Assembly (NCBI GenBank): GCA_002695065.1
Contig: NZNW01000095.1
Location: 1 to 64,000 of the forward strand
Direction: 5' to 3'
Source of the DNA: Salinicola sp.
GTDB taxonomy: Bacteria; Pseudomonadota; Gammaproteobacteria; Pseudomonadales; Halomonadaceae
DNA: 64,000 nucleotides
Numbering within the stretch: position 1 is the stretch's first letter; each line of letters starts with the position of its first letter. The position numbers and the translations under genes are program-made. Positions 38,021-49,936 of this stretch are shown piece by piece. Under the pieces are notes generated by a model. The model worked only from the letters and a program-made list of their open reading frames with translations. It was not told where the DNA came from and did not search any database.

Positions 38021-38097
38021 AGGACCATAGCTCAGTTGGTTAGAGCGCCACGTTGACATCGTGGAGGTCAGCGGTTCAAATCCGCTTGGTCCTACCA
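38021..38097 (+). tRNA. tRNA-Val (anticodon GAC), copy 2
   Basis: 77 bases, identical to copy 1 except for the last acceptor pair, A7-U66 here instead of G7-C66, a compensated change. The anticodon is at 38055-38057 and CCA is encoded. It is 28 bp after copy 1 and shares its promoter and terminator. Confidence 0.96.
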
Positions 38098-38103
38098 GAT
38101 TCG

Positions 38104-38131
38104 AAACCCGAGCTTCGGCTCGGGTTTTTTT
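38104..38131 (+). terminator. Rho-independent terminator of the tRNA-Val pair
   Basis: AAACCCGAGC (38104-38113), a TTCG tetraloop and GCTCGGGTTT (38118-38127), running into a T tract. Confidence 0.93.
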
Positions 38132-38287
38132 ATGCCCTGCCATCCCTGGCGGGCACCATGCTGGCCGTCGCTGACGCGACGTCAAAAATCGCTCCCGGCG
38201 ATTTTTTGTGTCCGCGATTTCCCCTTTTGTCGTAGGCCGACCATCGGCGCCCGCCGCCATCGATGTTCGGCACCTGCATCCGCGAAC

Positions 38288-38307
38288 CATGTTGGTTTTC
38301 GAACAAA
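38288..38307. promoter_or_regulatory. GlpR-type operator upstream of the glycerol importer
   Basis: CATGTTGGTTTTCGAACAAA agrees with the GlpR consensus WATGTTCGWTAWCGAACATW at 16 of 20 positions. A separate left half, ATGTTCG, lies at 38263-38269. The surrounding gap (38132-38532, 401 bp) has no gene, and its last 150 bp are markedly AT-rich (about 38380-38500), consistent with a promoter of the glpSTPQV operon, but no single -35/-10 pair is clear. Confidence 0.6.
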
Positions 38308-38532
38308 CCCCGCCGCAAGAACGCTTTTTTCGACGCCGCCATACTGCCGAAACTCGCATGGGATGTTGGACATTAGTGGTTAAGACTAAGGTGTTAATTG
38401 AATTAAAAGTATATAAAACAAATGTTTAAAATGCCGTTGTGGTTGGTGTCCACGCCTACTTTTTTCGTCGTATAGCTTTATAAGAAGAGTGTTTTAGGAT
38501 GCTCGAAAGAGAAAAAGGGAACGGCGCCACTC

Positions 38533-39642
38533 ATGTCATTACAACTCGACAACGTGACACTGTCGGTGCGAGGCGAAACCTATATCAGCGATGCCAGCCT
38601 GACATTGGAGCCGGGGTCATTCAATGTGCTGCTGGGACACACGCTGGCGGGCAAGACCACATTGATGCGGTTGATGGCCGGGCTGGACAGGCCCGACCAC
38701 GGCAGGGTGTACCTCGACGGCCGTGACGTGACTCACTTGCCGGTTCGCCAGCGTAACGTCTCGATGGTCTATCAGCAGTTCATCAACTATCCCACGCTCA
38801 CGGTCTTCGACAATATCGCCTCGCCGCTCAAGCAGGCCAGGGTGGCGCGGCAGGAGATCACCCGCCGGGTCGAGGAGACCGCAGCGATGCTGGGAATCCA
38901 GCACCTGCTGGGCCGTTATCCGCAGGAGCTCTCCGGCGGCCAGCAGCAGCGCACGGCGATGGCCAGGGCGCTGGTCAAGGATGCGGAACTGGTGCTGTTC
39001 GACGAGCCGCTGGTCAACCTCGACTACAAGCTGCGAGAGGCGCTGCGGGTGGAGATGCGCAAGCTGTTCGAGTCGCGCAACACCATCGCGGTCTACGCCA
39101 CCACCGAGCCCGCCGAGGCGCTGGCGCTGGGCGGGACGACGACGCTGCTGCATCAGGGGCGAATCGTCCAGAGCGGTCCCAGCGACGAGGTCTATCGTCA
39201 TCCCCGTAACCGTGAAGCTGCCACGCTGTTCGGCGAGCCACCGATCAACCTGATGCCGATGACGATCCAGGGCGGCGAGTGCCGTATCGCCGATCAGCGC
39301 CAAGCACTGCCCGAGATCTGGAGATCGCTCTCCGAGGGCGACTATCAGGTTGGTATCCGGCCCCATCACTGGTCGCTCCGGCCGCTCTCGGAGGCGGCGT
39401 TGCGCCTGCCCGCCGTCGTGCGCGTCGCGGAGATCAGCGGTTCCGAGACCTTCCTGCATCTCGCGCATGACCGGATCGATCTGGTCGCGCACCTGATCGG
39501 GATTCACGAGTTCGGCGTGGATCAGGCGCTGGACGTCCAGGTCCCGTTTCGCCAGCTCTTCGTGTTCGAGCCCGGGGGCGACCTGGTGCTGTCACCTCCC
39601 TCATCGCGATCGACATCGCCCGGCGTGCGAGGAGACCTCTAG
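38533..39642 (+). CDS. glpS: Glycerol ABC importer ATPase GlpS-like
   Basis: 369 residues. Walker A GHTLAGKTT (35-43), Q-loop YQQ (80-82), a canonical signature LSGGQ (133-137) and Walker B with D157-E158, then a C-terminal regulatory TOBE-like region. The H-loop histidine is replaced: the expected THD reads TTE (T191). The unusual P-loop and the gene order with a second ATPase, two permeases, a DUF2160 protein and a large binding protein match the GlpSTPQV glycerol importer of Rhizobium. The start at 38533 gives MSLQLDNVTL; AAGGGAACGG is upstream. glpT follows with no gap. Confidence 0.85.
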   Translation: MSLQLDNVTLSVRGETYISDASLTLEPGSFNVLLGHTLAGKTTLMRLMAGLDRPDHGRVYLDGRDVTHLPVRQRNVSMVYQQFINYPTLTVFDNIASPLKQARVARQEITRRVEETAAMLGIQHLLGRYPQELSGGQQQRTAMARALVKDAELVLFDEPLVNLDYKLREALRVEMRKLFESRNTIAVYATTEPAEALALGGTTTLLHQGRIVQSGPSDEVYRHPRNREAATLFGEPPINLMPMTIQGGECRIADQRQALPEIWRSLSEGDYQVGIRPHHWSLRPLSEAALRLPAVVRVAEISGSETFLHLAHDRIDLVAHLIGIHEFGVDQALDVQVPFRQLFVFEPGGDLVLSPPSSRSTSPGVRGDL

Positions 39643-40741
39643 ATGGCCGAGATTCGCCTGGAACAACTGGCCCATAGTTATCACGGTGCACCTTCGGGCC
39701 CGGCCGACTATGCGCTCAGGCCGATGGACCACGTCTGGGAGCAGGGCGGAGCCTACGCGCTGCTGGGGCCGTCGGGGTGCGGCAAGAGCACGCTGCTCAA
39801 CATCATTTCCGGTCTGCTGGTGCCCTCGGAAGGGCGGGTGCTCTACGACGGCAAGTCGGTCAACGATCTCACCCCGCAGCAACGCAACATCGCCCAGGTT
39901 TTCCAGTTCCCGGTGGTCTACGACACCATGACCGTCCACGAGAACCTGGCGTTTCCGCTGCGCAATCAGGGGCAGTCTCGAGAGCGCATCGATGCCAGGG
40001 TGAGAGAGGTGGCCGAGGCGCTGGAGATCGAGCCGCTGTTGAACCGGAAGGCGCAGAATCTGACGGCGGACGAGAAGCAGAAGGTGTCGATGGGGCGCGG
40101 CCTGGTGCGCGACGACGTGGCGGCGATCCTGTTCGACGAGCCGTTGACGGTGATCGACCCGCAGCTCAAGTGGCGGCTGCGGCGCAAGCTCAAGGAGATC
40201 CATCAGCGCTTCAACGTGACGATGGTCTACGTCACCCATGACCAGTTGGAGGCGTCCACCTTCGCCGACAAGATCGCGGTGATGTACGAAGGCCAGATCG
40301 TGCAGTTCGGCACCCCGCGCGAGCTGTTCGAGAACCCGCAGCATACCTTCGTCGGCTACTTCATCGGCAGCCCCGGCATGAATCTGCTGGATATTGCGCT
40401 GGGGGCATCGGGCGTCGAGTTCGACGGCCACGCGCTGGCGGTGCCCGACGCGATCGTCGACCAGCTTCGGCAGCGCGAGGGAGGGCGCCTGCAGCTCGGC
40501 ATCCGACCGGAGTTCGTGCAACTGGTGGCGGCCGACGATGCCGTCCTGCACGGCTACGTCGATCTGGTCCAGGACCAGGGCACCTTCAAGATCGTCGACG
40601 TGCGCCTCGATACGCCATCGGCGCCGGTGATCAAGGCGCGCCTGGGAGAGGAGGCCAGCGTTCCCGAAGGGCGAACCGGCGTGCACTTCCCCGAAGCCTG
40701 GCAGCGCTTCTATATCGATGACCATCTGGTGGGAGTGGCTG

Positions 40742-40755
<14 letters not shown>
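39643..40755 (+). CDS. glpT: Glycerol ABC importer ATPase GlpT-like
   Basis: 370-residue partner of GlpS. Walker A GPSGCGKST (42-50), Q-loop QVFQFP, Walker B D165-E166 and the switch histidine H199 (VTHD) are canonical, but the ABC signature is LTADE (140-144) instead of LSGGQ. So this subunit keeps the part GlpS lost and vice versa. A TOBE-like C-terminal domain follows. The gene begins one base after the glpS stop and overlaps the next permease gene by 14 bp. This GlpT is an ABC ATPase and is unrelated to the glycerol-3-phosphate antiporter also named GlpT. Confidence 0.85.
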
Positions 40756-41605
<850 letters not shown>

Positions 41606-41612
41606 CGCCGCC

Positions 41613-42413
41613 ATGAGACTGCGCAAGAGCCTGGTGATGCTGGGCTATCTGCTGTTCGTGCTGGTGCCGATCTACTGGCTCGTCAACATGTCGTTCAAGT
41701 CGAACCGGGAAATCCTCGGCGGACTGACGCTCTGGCCCACGGCGCCGACGCTGGACAACTACCGGGTCATCTTGACCGAGCCGACCTGGTACATGAGCTA
41801 CCTGAACTCCCTGAGCTATGTCTCGATGAACATGCTGATCTCGCTGCTGGTGGCGTTGCCGGCCGCCTATGCGTTCTCGCGCTATCGCTTCCTGGGCGAC
41901 AAGCACATGTTCTTCTGGCTGCTGACCAACCGGATGGCACCACCGGCGGTGTTCCTGCTGCCGTTCTTCCAGCTCTACTCGGCGGTGGGGCTGTTCGATA
42001 CGCCGATCGCGGTGGCCCTGGCGCACTGCCTGTTCAACGTGCCGCTGGCGGTATGGATTCTCGAGGGTTTCATGTCGTCGGTGCCCAAGGAGATCGACGA
42101 GACCGCGTATATCGACGGCTACACCTTCCCCAAGTTCTTCATCCGGATTTTCCTGCCGATGATCCGGCCCGGCATCGGCGTCACGGCGTTTTTCTGCTTC
42201 ATGTTCTCCTGGGTCGAACTGTTGCTGGCGCGGACGCTGACCTCGGTCGATGCCAAACCGATCGTGGCGCAGATGACCCGCACGGTCTCGGCGTCGGGGA
42301 TCGACTGGGGCGTGCTGGCGGCCGCGGGCGTGGTCGCGCTGCTGCCCGGTATCGCGGTGATCTACTTCGTGCGCAACCACGTGGCCAAGGGCTTCGCCCT
42401 GGGACGCGTCTGA
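41613..42413 (+). CDS. glpQ: Glycerol ABC importer permease GlpQ-like
   Basis: 266-residue MalG-type permease with six membrane segments and the coupling loop PKEIDETAYIDGYTFPKFFIRIFLPMIRPGI near residues 156-186. It begins 7 bp after glpP, with AAGGGA upstream. Not related to the GlpQ phosphodiesterase of E. coli; the name follows the Rhizobium glycerol importer. Confidence 0.88.
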   Translation: MRLRKSLVMLGYLLFVLVPIYWLVNMSFKSNREILGGLTLWPTAPTLDNYRVILTEPTWYMSYLNSLSYVSMNMLISLLVALPAAYAFSRYRFLGDKHMFFWLLTNRMAPPAVFLLPFFQLYSAVGLFDTPIAVALAHCLFNVPLAVWILEGFMSSVPKEIDETAYIDGYTFPKFFIRIFLPMIRPGIGVTAFFCFMFSWVELLLARTLTSVDAKPIVAQMTRTVSASGIDWGVLAAAGVVALLPGIAVIYFVRNHVAKGFALGRV

Positions 42414-42443
42414 TCCGTTCGTCCAGAGAGAGGGGGAGTCACC

Positions 42444-42716
42444 ATGGGTTGGATGGCCTGGACACTACCGACGGCACTGTTCTTTGCCGCGATCGCGGCA
42501 CTGCTGGTGGCGATGACGGTCTGGCAGACCGTATCGCCCGGCCGAGAGCGCAAGGGCTTCCTGCCGATCTCCACGTCTCGGGGCGATCGGCTGTTCATTG
42601 GTCTGCTGGCGGCGGCATACGGCCATTTGCTGGTTCTGGCACTGACCGACTGGCCGCTCTGGGTCGCGACGGCGATCTGCGTGGCAGGAATGGCAATCAT
42701 CATGAAATGGGGGTAA
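42444..42716 (+). CDS. DUF2160-family small membrane protein
   Basis: 90 residues with three hydrophobic segments (about 7-27, 48-66 and 69-86) and the family core WQTVSPGRERKGFLPISTSRGDRLFIGLL. Proteins of this family are found in glycerol importer operons between the second permease and the binding protein, as here. The role is unknown; an accessory or stabilising subunit is the simplest reading. AGGGGGAG precedes ATG 42444. No enzymatic motif is visible. Confidence 0.8.
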   Translation: MGWMAWTLPTALFFAAIAALLVAMTVWQTVSPGRERKGFLPISTSRGDRLFIGLLAAAYGHLLVLALTDWPLWVATAICVAGMAIIMKWG

Positions 42717-42791
42717 CGCATCGACCAGGGATCATTGCTCTTCGGATAGCGCCAAGACAGCAAATGCAGCATAACAACGAGGGTTAACGCT

Positions 42792-44540
<1,749 letters not shown>

Positions 44541-44592
44541 GGATAGGGGCCGTACTCGATATAAGTGATTGCTGTCGCCTGGGCGGCGACCT

Positions 44593-44621
44593 TCCCGCCG
44601 GTTCTCCGGCGGGATTTTTTT
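44593..44621 (+). terminator. Rho-independent terminator of the glycerol importer operon
   Basis: TCCCGCCGG (44593-44601), a TTCT loop and CCGGCGGGA (44606-44614), then seven T. Confidence 0.93.
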
Positions 44622-44713
44622 GTCCCACCGACCCGTAACGGCCTATTCTGCACCTCGCTCTCACGACTTTTGCCCGGGCGATAGATAACATGGGGGGATA
44701 GCAGGAGTAGACC

Positions 44714-45547
44714 ATGCCATTCAACTCGCTTTTCGAACACATTCACCAGTTACCCAGCGTTCCCGCTGTCGTCACCGAGCTGATTGCCAGCCTGGACAAC
44801 GACAGAATCAGTGTTCACCGTGTTTCCGCCACCATTCACAAAGATCCCAACCTGAGCCTGAAGCTGCTTCGTTCGGCCAACTCCGTGCGATACGGCGTAG
44901 GGCGCAACGTGGCGACGATCGACGACGCCCTGCTGCTGCTGGGATTCGATCGCGTGCGCACGCTCGTCATCGCCTCGGGCATGGTCGGCATGCTCAAGGA
45001 CGTCCCCGGGCTCGATCGCAAGGCGTTCTGGCGTGAATCGTTCATGGTCGCCAATCTCAGCCGCACGATTGTCCGTCACAGTCAGTTGGGCGATCTGGCA
45101 CCGGAGACCGCGTTCACCTGCGGCATCCTGCATCACGTGGGATCGGCGTTGATGCACATCGCCGATCCGGAAACCATGCGACGAATCGATGCGCTGGTGG
45201 CCCAAGGTGCCCCTCGCGCCGAGCTGGAAGCCAACCAGTTCGGCTACACGTTCAGCGAGGTGGGTGCCGAGCTGGGCCGTCGCTGGCGGTTCCCGGAGAC
45301 CATCTGCAACGCGCTGACCTACCAGGACAAGCCGCTGGATGCCGTGCCTTTCTCGCCCTACGCCGCTGCCGTGCACCTGGCGATCGGGCTCTACCACAAT
45401 ATCGCCAGCGGGCGCCGGGAGGAGCACGCCCTGGGCGAGATGCCGCGGGAGGTTCGTCGGCCGCTGGCGTTGGATCTGCTGGCGCTCTATGAAGATATCC
45501 TGCAACTGGTGCGCTCGGACGACGAACTGGGTGTCTTCCTGGATTGA
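44714..45547 (+). CDS. HDOD-domain protein
   Basis: 277 residues, nearly all HDOD: LPSVPAVVTELIASLDNDRISVHRVSATIHKDPNLSLKLLRSANSVRYG at the start, VRTLVIASGM in the middle and FTCGILHHVGSALMHIADPE later. HDOD proteins look like HD phosphohydrolases that have lost the catalytic pair and often act in signalling output. No partner kinase or GGDEF gene is near. AGGAG lies before ATG 44714; the gene is single and faces the convergent sulfoxide reductase gene. Confidence 0.88.
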   Translation: MPFNSLFEHIHQLPSVPAVVTELIASLDNDRISVHRVSATIHKDPNLSLKLLRSANSVRYGVGRNVATIDDALLLLGFDRVRTLVIASGMVGMLKDVPGLDRKAFWRESFMVANLSRTIVRHSQLGDLAPETAFTCGILHHVGSALMHIADPETMRRIDALVAQGAPRAELEANQFGYTFSEVGAELGRRWRFPETICNALTYQDKPLDAVPFSPYAAAVHLAIGLYHNIASGRREEHALGEMPREVRRPLALDLLALYEDILQLVRSDDELGVFLD

Positions 45548-45592
45548 GGCCGGGCTTCCGTGCCTCAATCCAGGGGGATGGGGTACTCGCCT

Positions 45593-46057
45593 TCAGGCGG
45601 GCGGCGGCAGGTCGCTGGCGTCGCTGAACACGCGACACAGGCGTTCGATACCGGCCTGGTCCGCGTGGCTGAAGCGCGCAGGCACCGGGCTGTCGATATC
45701 CAGCACCCCCCAGACCTTTTCACCCAGGAGAATCGGCACCACCAGTTCGGAACGGGAGGCGGCATCGCAGGCGATATGGTCCGGAACGGCGTGGACATCG
45801 TCGACTCGCTGGGTCTGGCGCGAGCGTGCCGCGGCACCGCAGACGCCTTTCGAGAACGGGATCGGGTTGCAGGCGGGCAGGCCCTGGAAGGGGCCCAGAA
45901 TCAGCGTCTCGGGCTGGCGCTGGAGGTAGAAGCCGACCCAGTTCAGGTCGTCGAGGGCCTGCATCAGGAAGGCGCTGGTCTGGGCTGCGTTGGTCAGCCA
46001 GTCGCGCGTGTCCAGAAGCGCTGTCAGTTGACGCTCGAGGAGATCGTAATCGGTCAT
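45593..46057 (-). CDS. Free methionine-(R)-sulfoxide reductase (GAF domain)
   Basis: 154-residue cytosolic GAF protein of the YebR/fRMsr family, reducing free Met-(R)-O. The family cysteines occur in order: C in LPACNPIPFSKG, C in GVCGAAARS, and the one in DHIACDAASRSELVVPI. DLNWVGFYLQ and WGVLDIDSP complete the fold. ATG 46057 (MTDYDLL) follows an AAGGACATCC sequence; the longer frame is spurious. It lies immediately downstream of the metNIQ methionine importer on the same strand, a sensible functional grouping. Confidence 0.92.
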   Translation of the reverse strand: MTDYDLLERQLTALLDTRDWLTNAAQTSAFLMQALDDLNWVGFYLQRQPETLILGPFQGLPACNPIPFSKGVCGAAARSRQTQRVDDVHAVPDHIACDAASRSELVVPILLGEKVWGVLDIDSPVPARFSHADQAGIERLCRVFSDASDLPPPA

Positions 46058-46105
46058 CGTGGATGTCCTTCGGGGGTGGAACGGGCAGGGGCAGGGCGGA
46101 AACGA

Positions 46106-46129
46106 AAACCAGCGCCGAGGCGCTGGTTT
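46106..46129 (-). terminator. Rho-independent terminator of metNIQ
   Basis: An AAACCAGCGC / GCGCTGGTTT stem (46106-46115 and 46120-46129) with a CGAG loop. On the minus strand it is followed by TTTTCGTTTC. It lies 48 bp after the metQ stop and before the sulfoxide reductase gene, so that gene needs its own promoter or readthrough. Confidence 0.75.
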
Positions 46130-46177
46130 CGTGATGATCATGATGTCTGGCTCGTCACATTGGTGACGCCGCCGTGA

Positions 46178-46975
46178 TCATTTCCAGCCGGCAACGGCGC
46201 CCCCCTGGAACAGCTCCTGGGCCTTGTCGGCGACCGCGTCGGACTGGTAGGCCTTGACCAGCTCCTGAATCTCCTTGCGGTCCTGGTCGCCGCCCCGCAC
46301 GACGATCAGATTGACATAGGGGGAGTCCGGGCCTTCCTTGATCAGCGCATCGTCCAGGGTCAAGCCGGCGGGCTGGGTGAAGGTGCTGTTGATGAAGGCC
46401 ATATCGACGTCCTGCAGCACGCGCGGCATCTGGGCGGCCTCGATCTCCTTGAACGAGTAGTCGTGCGGGTTCTCGGTGATGTCGATCGGCGTCGCTTCCA
46501 GATTCTCGGCATCGTCGAGCGTGATCAGCCCGTGCTTGTCGAGCAGGATCAGCGACCGCCCTTCGTTGGTCGGGTCGTTGGGCACGGCGATCGTCGCGCC
46601 GTCCGGCAGCTCGTCGATGCTGTCGTACTTGGCGGAGTAGGCGCCGATCGGATAGACGAACGTCTTGCCGGCGATGGCGAAGTCGTAGCCGCGGTCGTTG
46701 ACCATCGACTGCATGTAGGGTTCGTGCTGATAGGCGTTGGCGTCCAGGCTGCCGTCGGCGAGCGCGGCATTGGGCGTCACGTAGTCGGTGAACTCGACGA
46801 TCTCGACATCGAGGCCGTACTTCTCCTTGGCGACCTGCTTGGCCACCTGCATCACATCGGTCTCGGGGCCGGCCATGGTACCGACCTTGATGGTGTCGGC
46901 GGCTTGCGCGGCGCTTGCGACCAGCCCAAGGCTCAGTGCGGCGGCGCTCAGCGTACGTGTCAGTGAAATCGGCAT
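46178..46975 (-). CDS. metQ: Methionine ABC transporter substrate-binding protein
   Basis: 265-residue protein of the NlpA/MetQ family. The N-terminus MPISLTRTLSAAALSLGLVASAAQA is a standard signal peptide without a lipobox cysteine, so it is secreted rather than lipid-anchored as in E. coli. IKVGTMAGPETDVMQVAKQVAKEKYGLDVEIVEFTDYVTPNAALADGSLDANAYQHEPYM is diagnostic for the family and includes the methionine pocket. ATG 46975 follows AGGGAGA. Third gene of metNIQ, separated from metI by 129 bp with a hairpin. Confidence 0.95.
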   Translation of the reverse strand: MPISLTRTLSAAALSLGLVASAAQAADTIKVGTMAGPETDVMQVAKQVAKEKYGLDVEIVEFTDYVTPNAALADGSLDANAYQHEPYMQSMVNDRGYDFAIAGKTFVYPIGAYSAKYDSIDELPDGATIAVPNDPTNEGRSLILLDKHGLITLDDAENLEATPIDITENPHDYSFKEIEAAQMPRVLQDVDMAFINSTFTQPAGLTLDDALIKEGPDSPYVNLIVVRGGDQDRKEIQELVKAYQSDAVADKAQELFQGGAVAGWK

Positions 46976-47006
46976 TTGGCGACATTCTCCCTGATGATGA
47001 GACGTT

Positions 47007-47028
47007 CGGGCATGGATTCGAATGCCCG
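47007..47028 (-). promoter_or_regulatory. Hairpin in the metI-metQ gap
   Basis: CGGGCAT (47007-47013) and ATGCCCG (47022-47028) form a 7-bp stem with an 8-nt loop, 31 bp before the metQ start. A stem here could protect a shorter metQ transcript and raise binding-protein levels over the membrane subunits; that is inference. Confidence 0.35.
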
Positions 47029-47104
47029 GTGACCGCTGAAATATAACGGAATAACGGCGATCACGGTAATTCATTCTGGTTATGAGTCTAGTGAGGCTCG
47101 ACGA

Positions 47105-47738
47105 TCACTTGTGATCGCTTTTGCGCACCAGATAGTCCCCCAGGCTCTGGAACAGCTGCACCATGACCACCAGCACCACCACGGTGATCAGCATCACGGT
47201 GGGGTTGAAGCGGTTGTAGCCGTAGCGGATACCCAGGTCACCGAGCCCGCCGCCGCCCACGGCGCCGGCCATGGCGGAGTAGCTGACCAGGGCGACGATG
47301 GTGATCGTCAGGCCGTTGATGATGCCGCCACGCGCCTCCGGCAGCAGCACCTTCATGATGATCTGCATCGGCGTCGCGCCCATCGATTGGGCGGCTTCGA
47401 CCAGGCCGGGCGAGACCTCGTTGAGCGCACCCTCGACCAGCCGGGCGACGAACGGGATGGCGGCGATGGTCAGCGGCACGGCGGCGGCGTTGGTGCCGAT
47501 GGAGCTGCCGACGATCAGGCGGGGGAAGGGAATGATCGCCACCAGCAGGATGATGAACGGTACCGAGCGGCCGACGTTGGTGACGACACCGAGCACCGTG
47601 TTGACCACCGGCTGCGCCAGGATCTGGCGCGGCCGCGTCACGTAGAGCAGCACCCCGAGCGGGACGCCGGCCAGCGCCGACAGAATGCCGGCGACGGCAA
47701 CCATGTAAAGTGTCTCCAGCGTGGACTGCCAGACGAGA

Positions 47739-47758
<20 letters not shown>
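47105..47758 (-). CDS. metI: Methionine ABC transporter permease
   Basis: 217-residue inner-membrane permease with five or six segments. The coupling motif VEAAQSMGATPMQIIMKVLLPEARGGIINGLTITIVALVSYSAMAGAVGGGGLGDL identifies MetI. ATG 47758 (MSSALIDLVWQSTLETLYMV) is chosen; it overlaps the end of metN by 20 bp. It moves methionine inward as the MetN2MetI2 complex. Confidence 0.95.
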
Positions 47759-48782
<1,024 letters not shown>

Positions 48783-48948
48783 TGGGCGTGTCGAAAGCGT
48801 CTGTCTGGGTGTCGGGAGGGAGCGGGGCGGCGTGGCGTGAAGTCAGCGCATCATCGGCTACGGCCCCGCGTCGATGAGCGCGATAGTATACGGATCTCGC
48901 GGAGTCCGGGCGACCGCTGCGGTGCGTTTGCGCCGGCAGCGCCGCGAG

Positions 48949-49608
48949 TCAGGCGTCGCCGTTCGTCCGCGGTAGCAAACCGCCCAGCACGATGCGTTGA
49001 ATATTGTCGACCGTGGCTTCGAAGAAATCGGGGTCGGCTAGCGTCCTGCCGGAAATCGCCTCGATCTGGACGGCGAAGTCGGCGTAGTGCTGGGTGGTTC
49101 CCCACAGCAGGTATATCAGGTGATGCGGATCGACCGGCAGCAGACTGCCGTCAGCGATCCAGCCCTCGATGACCTTCGATTTCTCCTCGACCAGCGCGCG
49201 CAAGTGGTGTCGCAGCGCTTCCTTCAGCAGTGGTGCACCCTGGATCATCTCCAGGCAGAAGAGGCGCGACGCCTGCACGTGATCCCTCGACAGCTCGACC
49301 TTGAAACGAATGTAGTGACCGATCGCGGCTTCCGGGGGCTGATCGGCGTCGATGGCGCGCATCGGCTCCAGCCAGGTCTCCAGGATCTGCTGAAGGACCG
49401 AAACGTAGAGCTTCTCCTTGGAGGGGAAGTAGTAGAGCAGGTTGGTCTTGGAGACCCCGGCCTGGTCGGCGATGGCATCCAGGCTGGCGCCGCGTAGGCC
49501 GAACCGGGAAAACAGCGTCAGCGCGGCATCGCGAATACGTTGCTTGCGGGCTTCGCTGGCGGCGGCACGGCCAGGGGAGGCGGCGGTGGCTGGCGTGATT
49601 GACGTCAT
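48949..49608 (-). CDS. rutR: RutR-like TetR-family regulator (pyrimidine-responsive type)
   Basis: 219 residues. The TetR helix-turn-helix is RIRDAALTLFSRFGLRGASLDAIADQAGVSKTNLLYYFPSKEKLY and the effector domain carries RLFCLEMIQGAPLL, GSLLPVDPHHLIYLLWGTTQHYADFAVQIEAI. These stretches follow E. coli RutR closely; RutR binds uracil and thymine and controls pyrimidine and purine-related genes. ATG 49608 (MTSITPATAAS) follows AGGAGG. Near upp, ung and apt/gpt, which suits such a regulator. No rut operon is in the window. Confidence 0.85.
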   Translation of the reverse strand: MTSITPATAASPGRAAASEARKQRIRDAALTLFSRFGLRGASLDAIADQAGVSKTNLLYYFPSKEKLYVSVLQQILETWLEPMRAIDADQPPEAAIGHYIRFKVELSRDHVQASRLFCLEMIQGAPLLKEALRHHLRALVEEKSKVIEGWIADGSLLPVDPHHLIYLLWGTTQHYADFAVQIEAISGRTLADPDFFEATVDNIQRIVLGGLLPRTNGDA

Positions 49609-49936
49609 GAGCCTCCTGGCTGGCGGGTATCTGAATGGCTTGGCGGTTCTCCACCCCTGGCGTCGAACCACGGCCATGACAGGTCGATAACATTCGCTGG
49701 CACTTTACCACGTCGATTCCGGCCTGGCGCTATCGAGGCCGACCGGCGGCCGGATAATCGTCGCCGCCGGGGGAAGGCCGTCGCCGCCGGTCGAAGATGT
49801 GGGGACGAGATCCGGCAGGCGCGTTCCGCTGCGGCCGATTCATGCCCGGTGAGGCCGGCATGCTAGAATTCCCGATCTCTGCCGCCGAGGGCGTCTGCCT
49901 TCGTTGGTTCGTCATCCGTTGAGGCCAGGAGGGGGC
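49609..49936 (+). promoter_or_regulatory. Divergent rutR-ribE gap
   Basis: A 328-bp gap without a gene. It contains a direct repeat, CGTCGCCGCCGG at 49759-49770 and again at 49779-49790 (20 bp apart), and a -10-like TAGAAT at 49864-49869 before ribE. No FMN riboswitch (RFN) core is visible, and I do not see the RutR consensus. Confidence 0.4.

Noticed and set aside
37892-38359. Minus-strand frame of 155 codons with the phrase GPSGFEPLTSTMSTWRSNQ twice
   Set aside because: This is the well-known false protein produced by reading tRNA-Val genes backwards. The repeat comes from the two tRNA copies.
48783-48948. MetJ boxes or a SAM riboswitch before metN
   Set aside because: Only a loose AGACAGACG-like stretch is visible, without tandem AGACGTCT boxes or riboswitch helices.
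49609-49936. FMN riboswitch before ribE
   Set aside because: The conserved RFN core could not be found in the gap; only GC-rich repeats are present.
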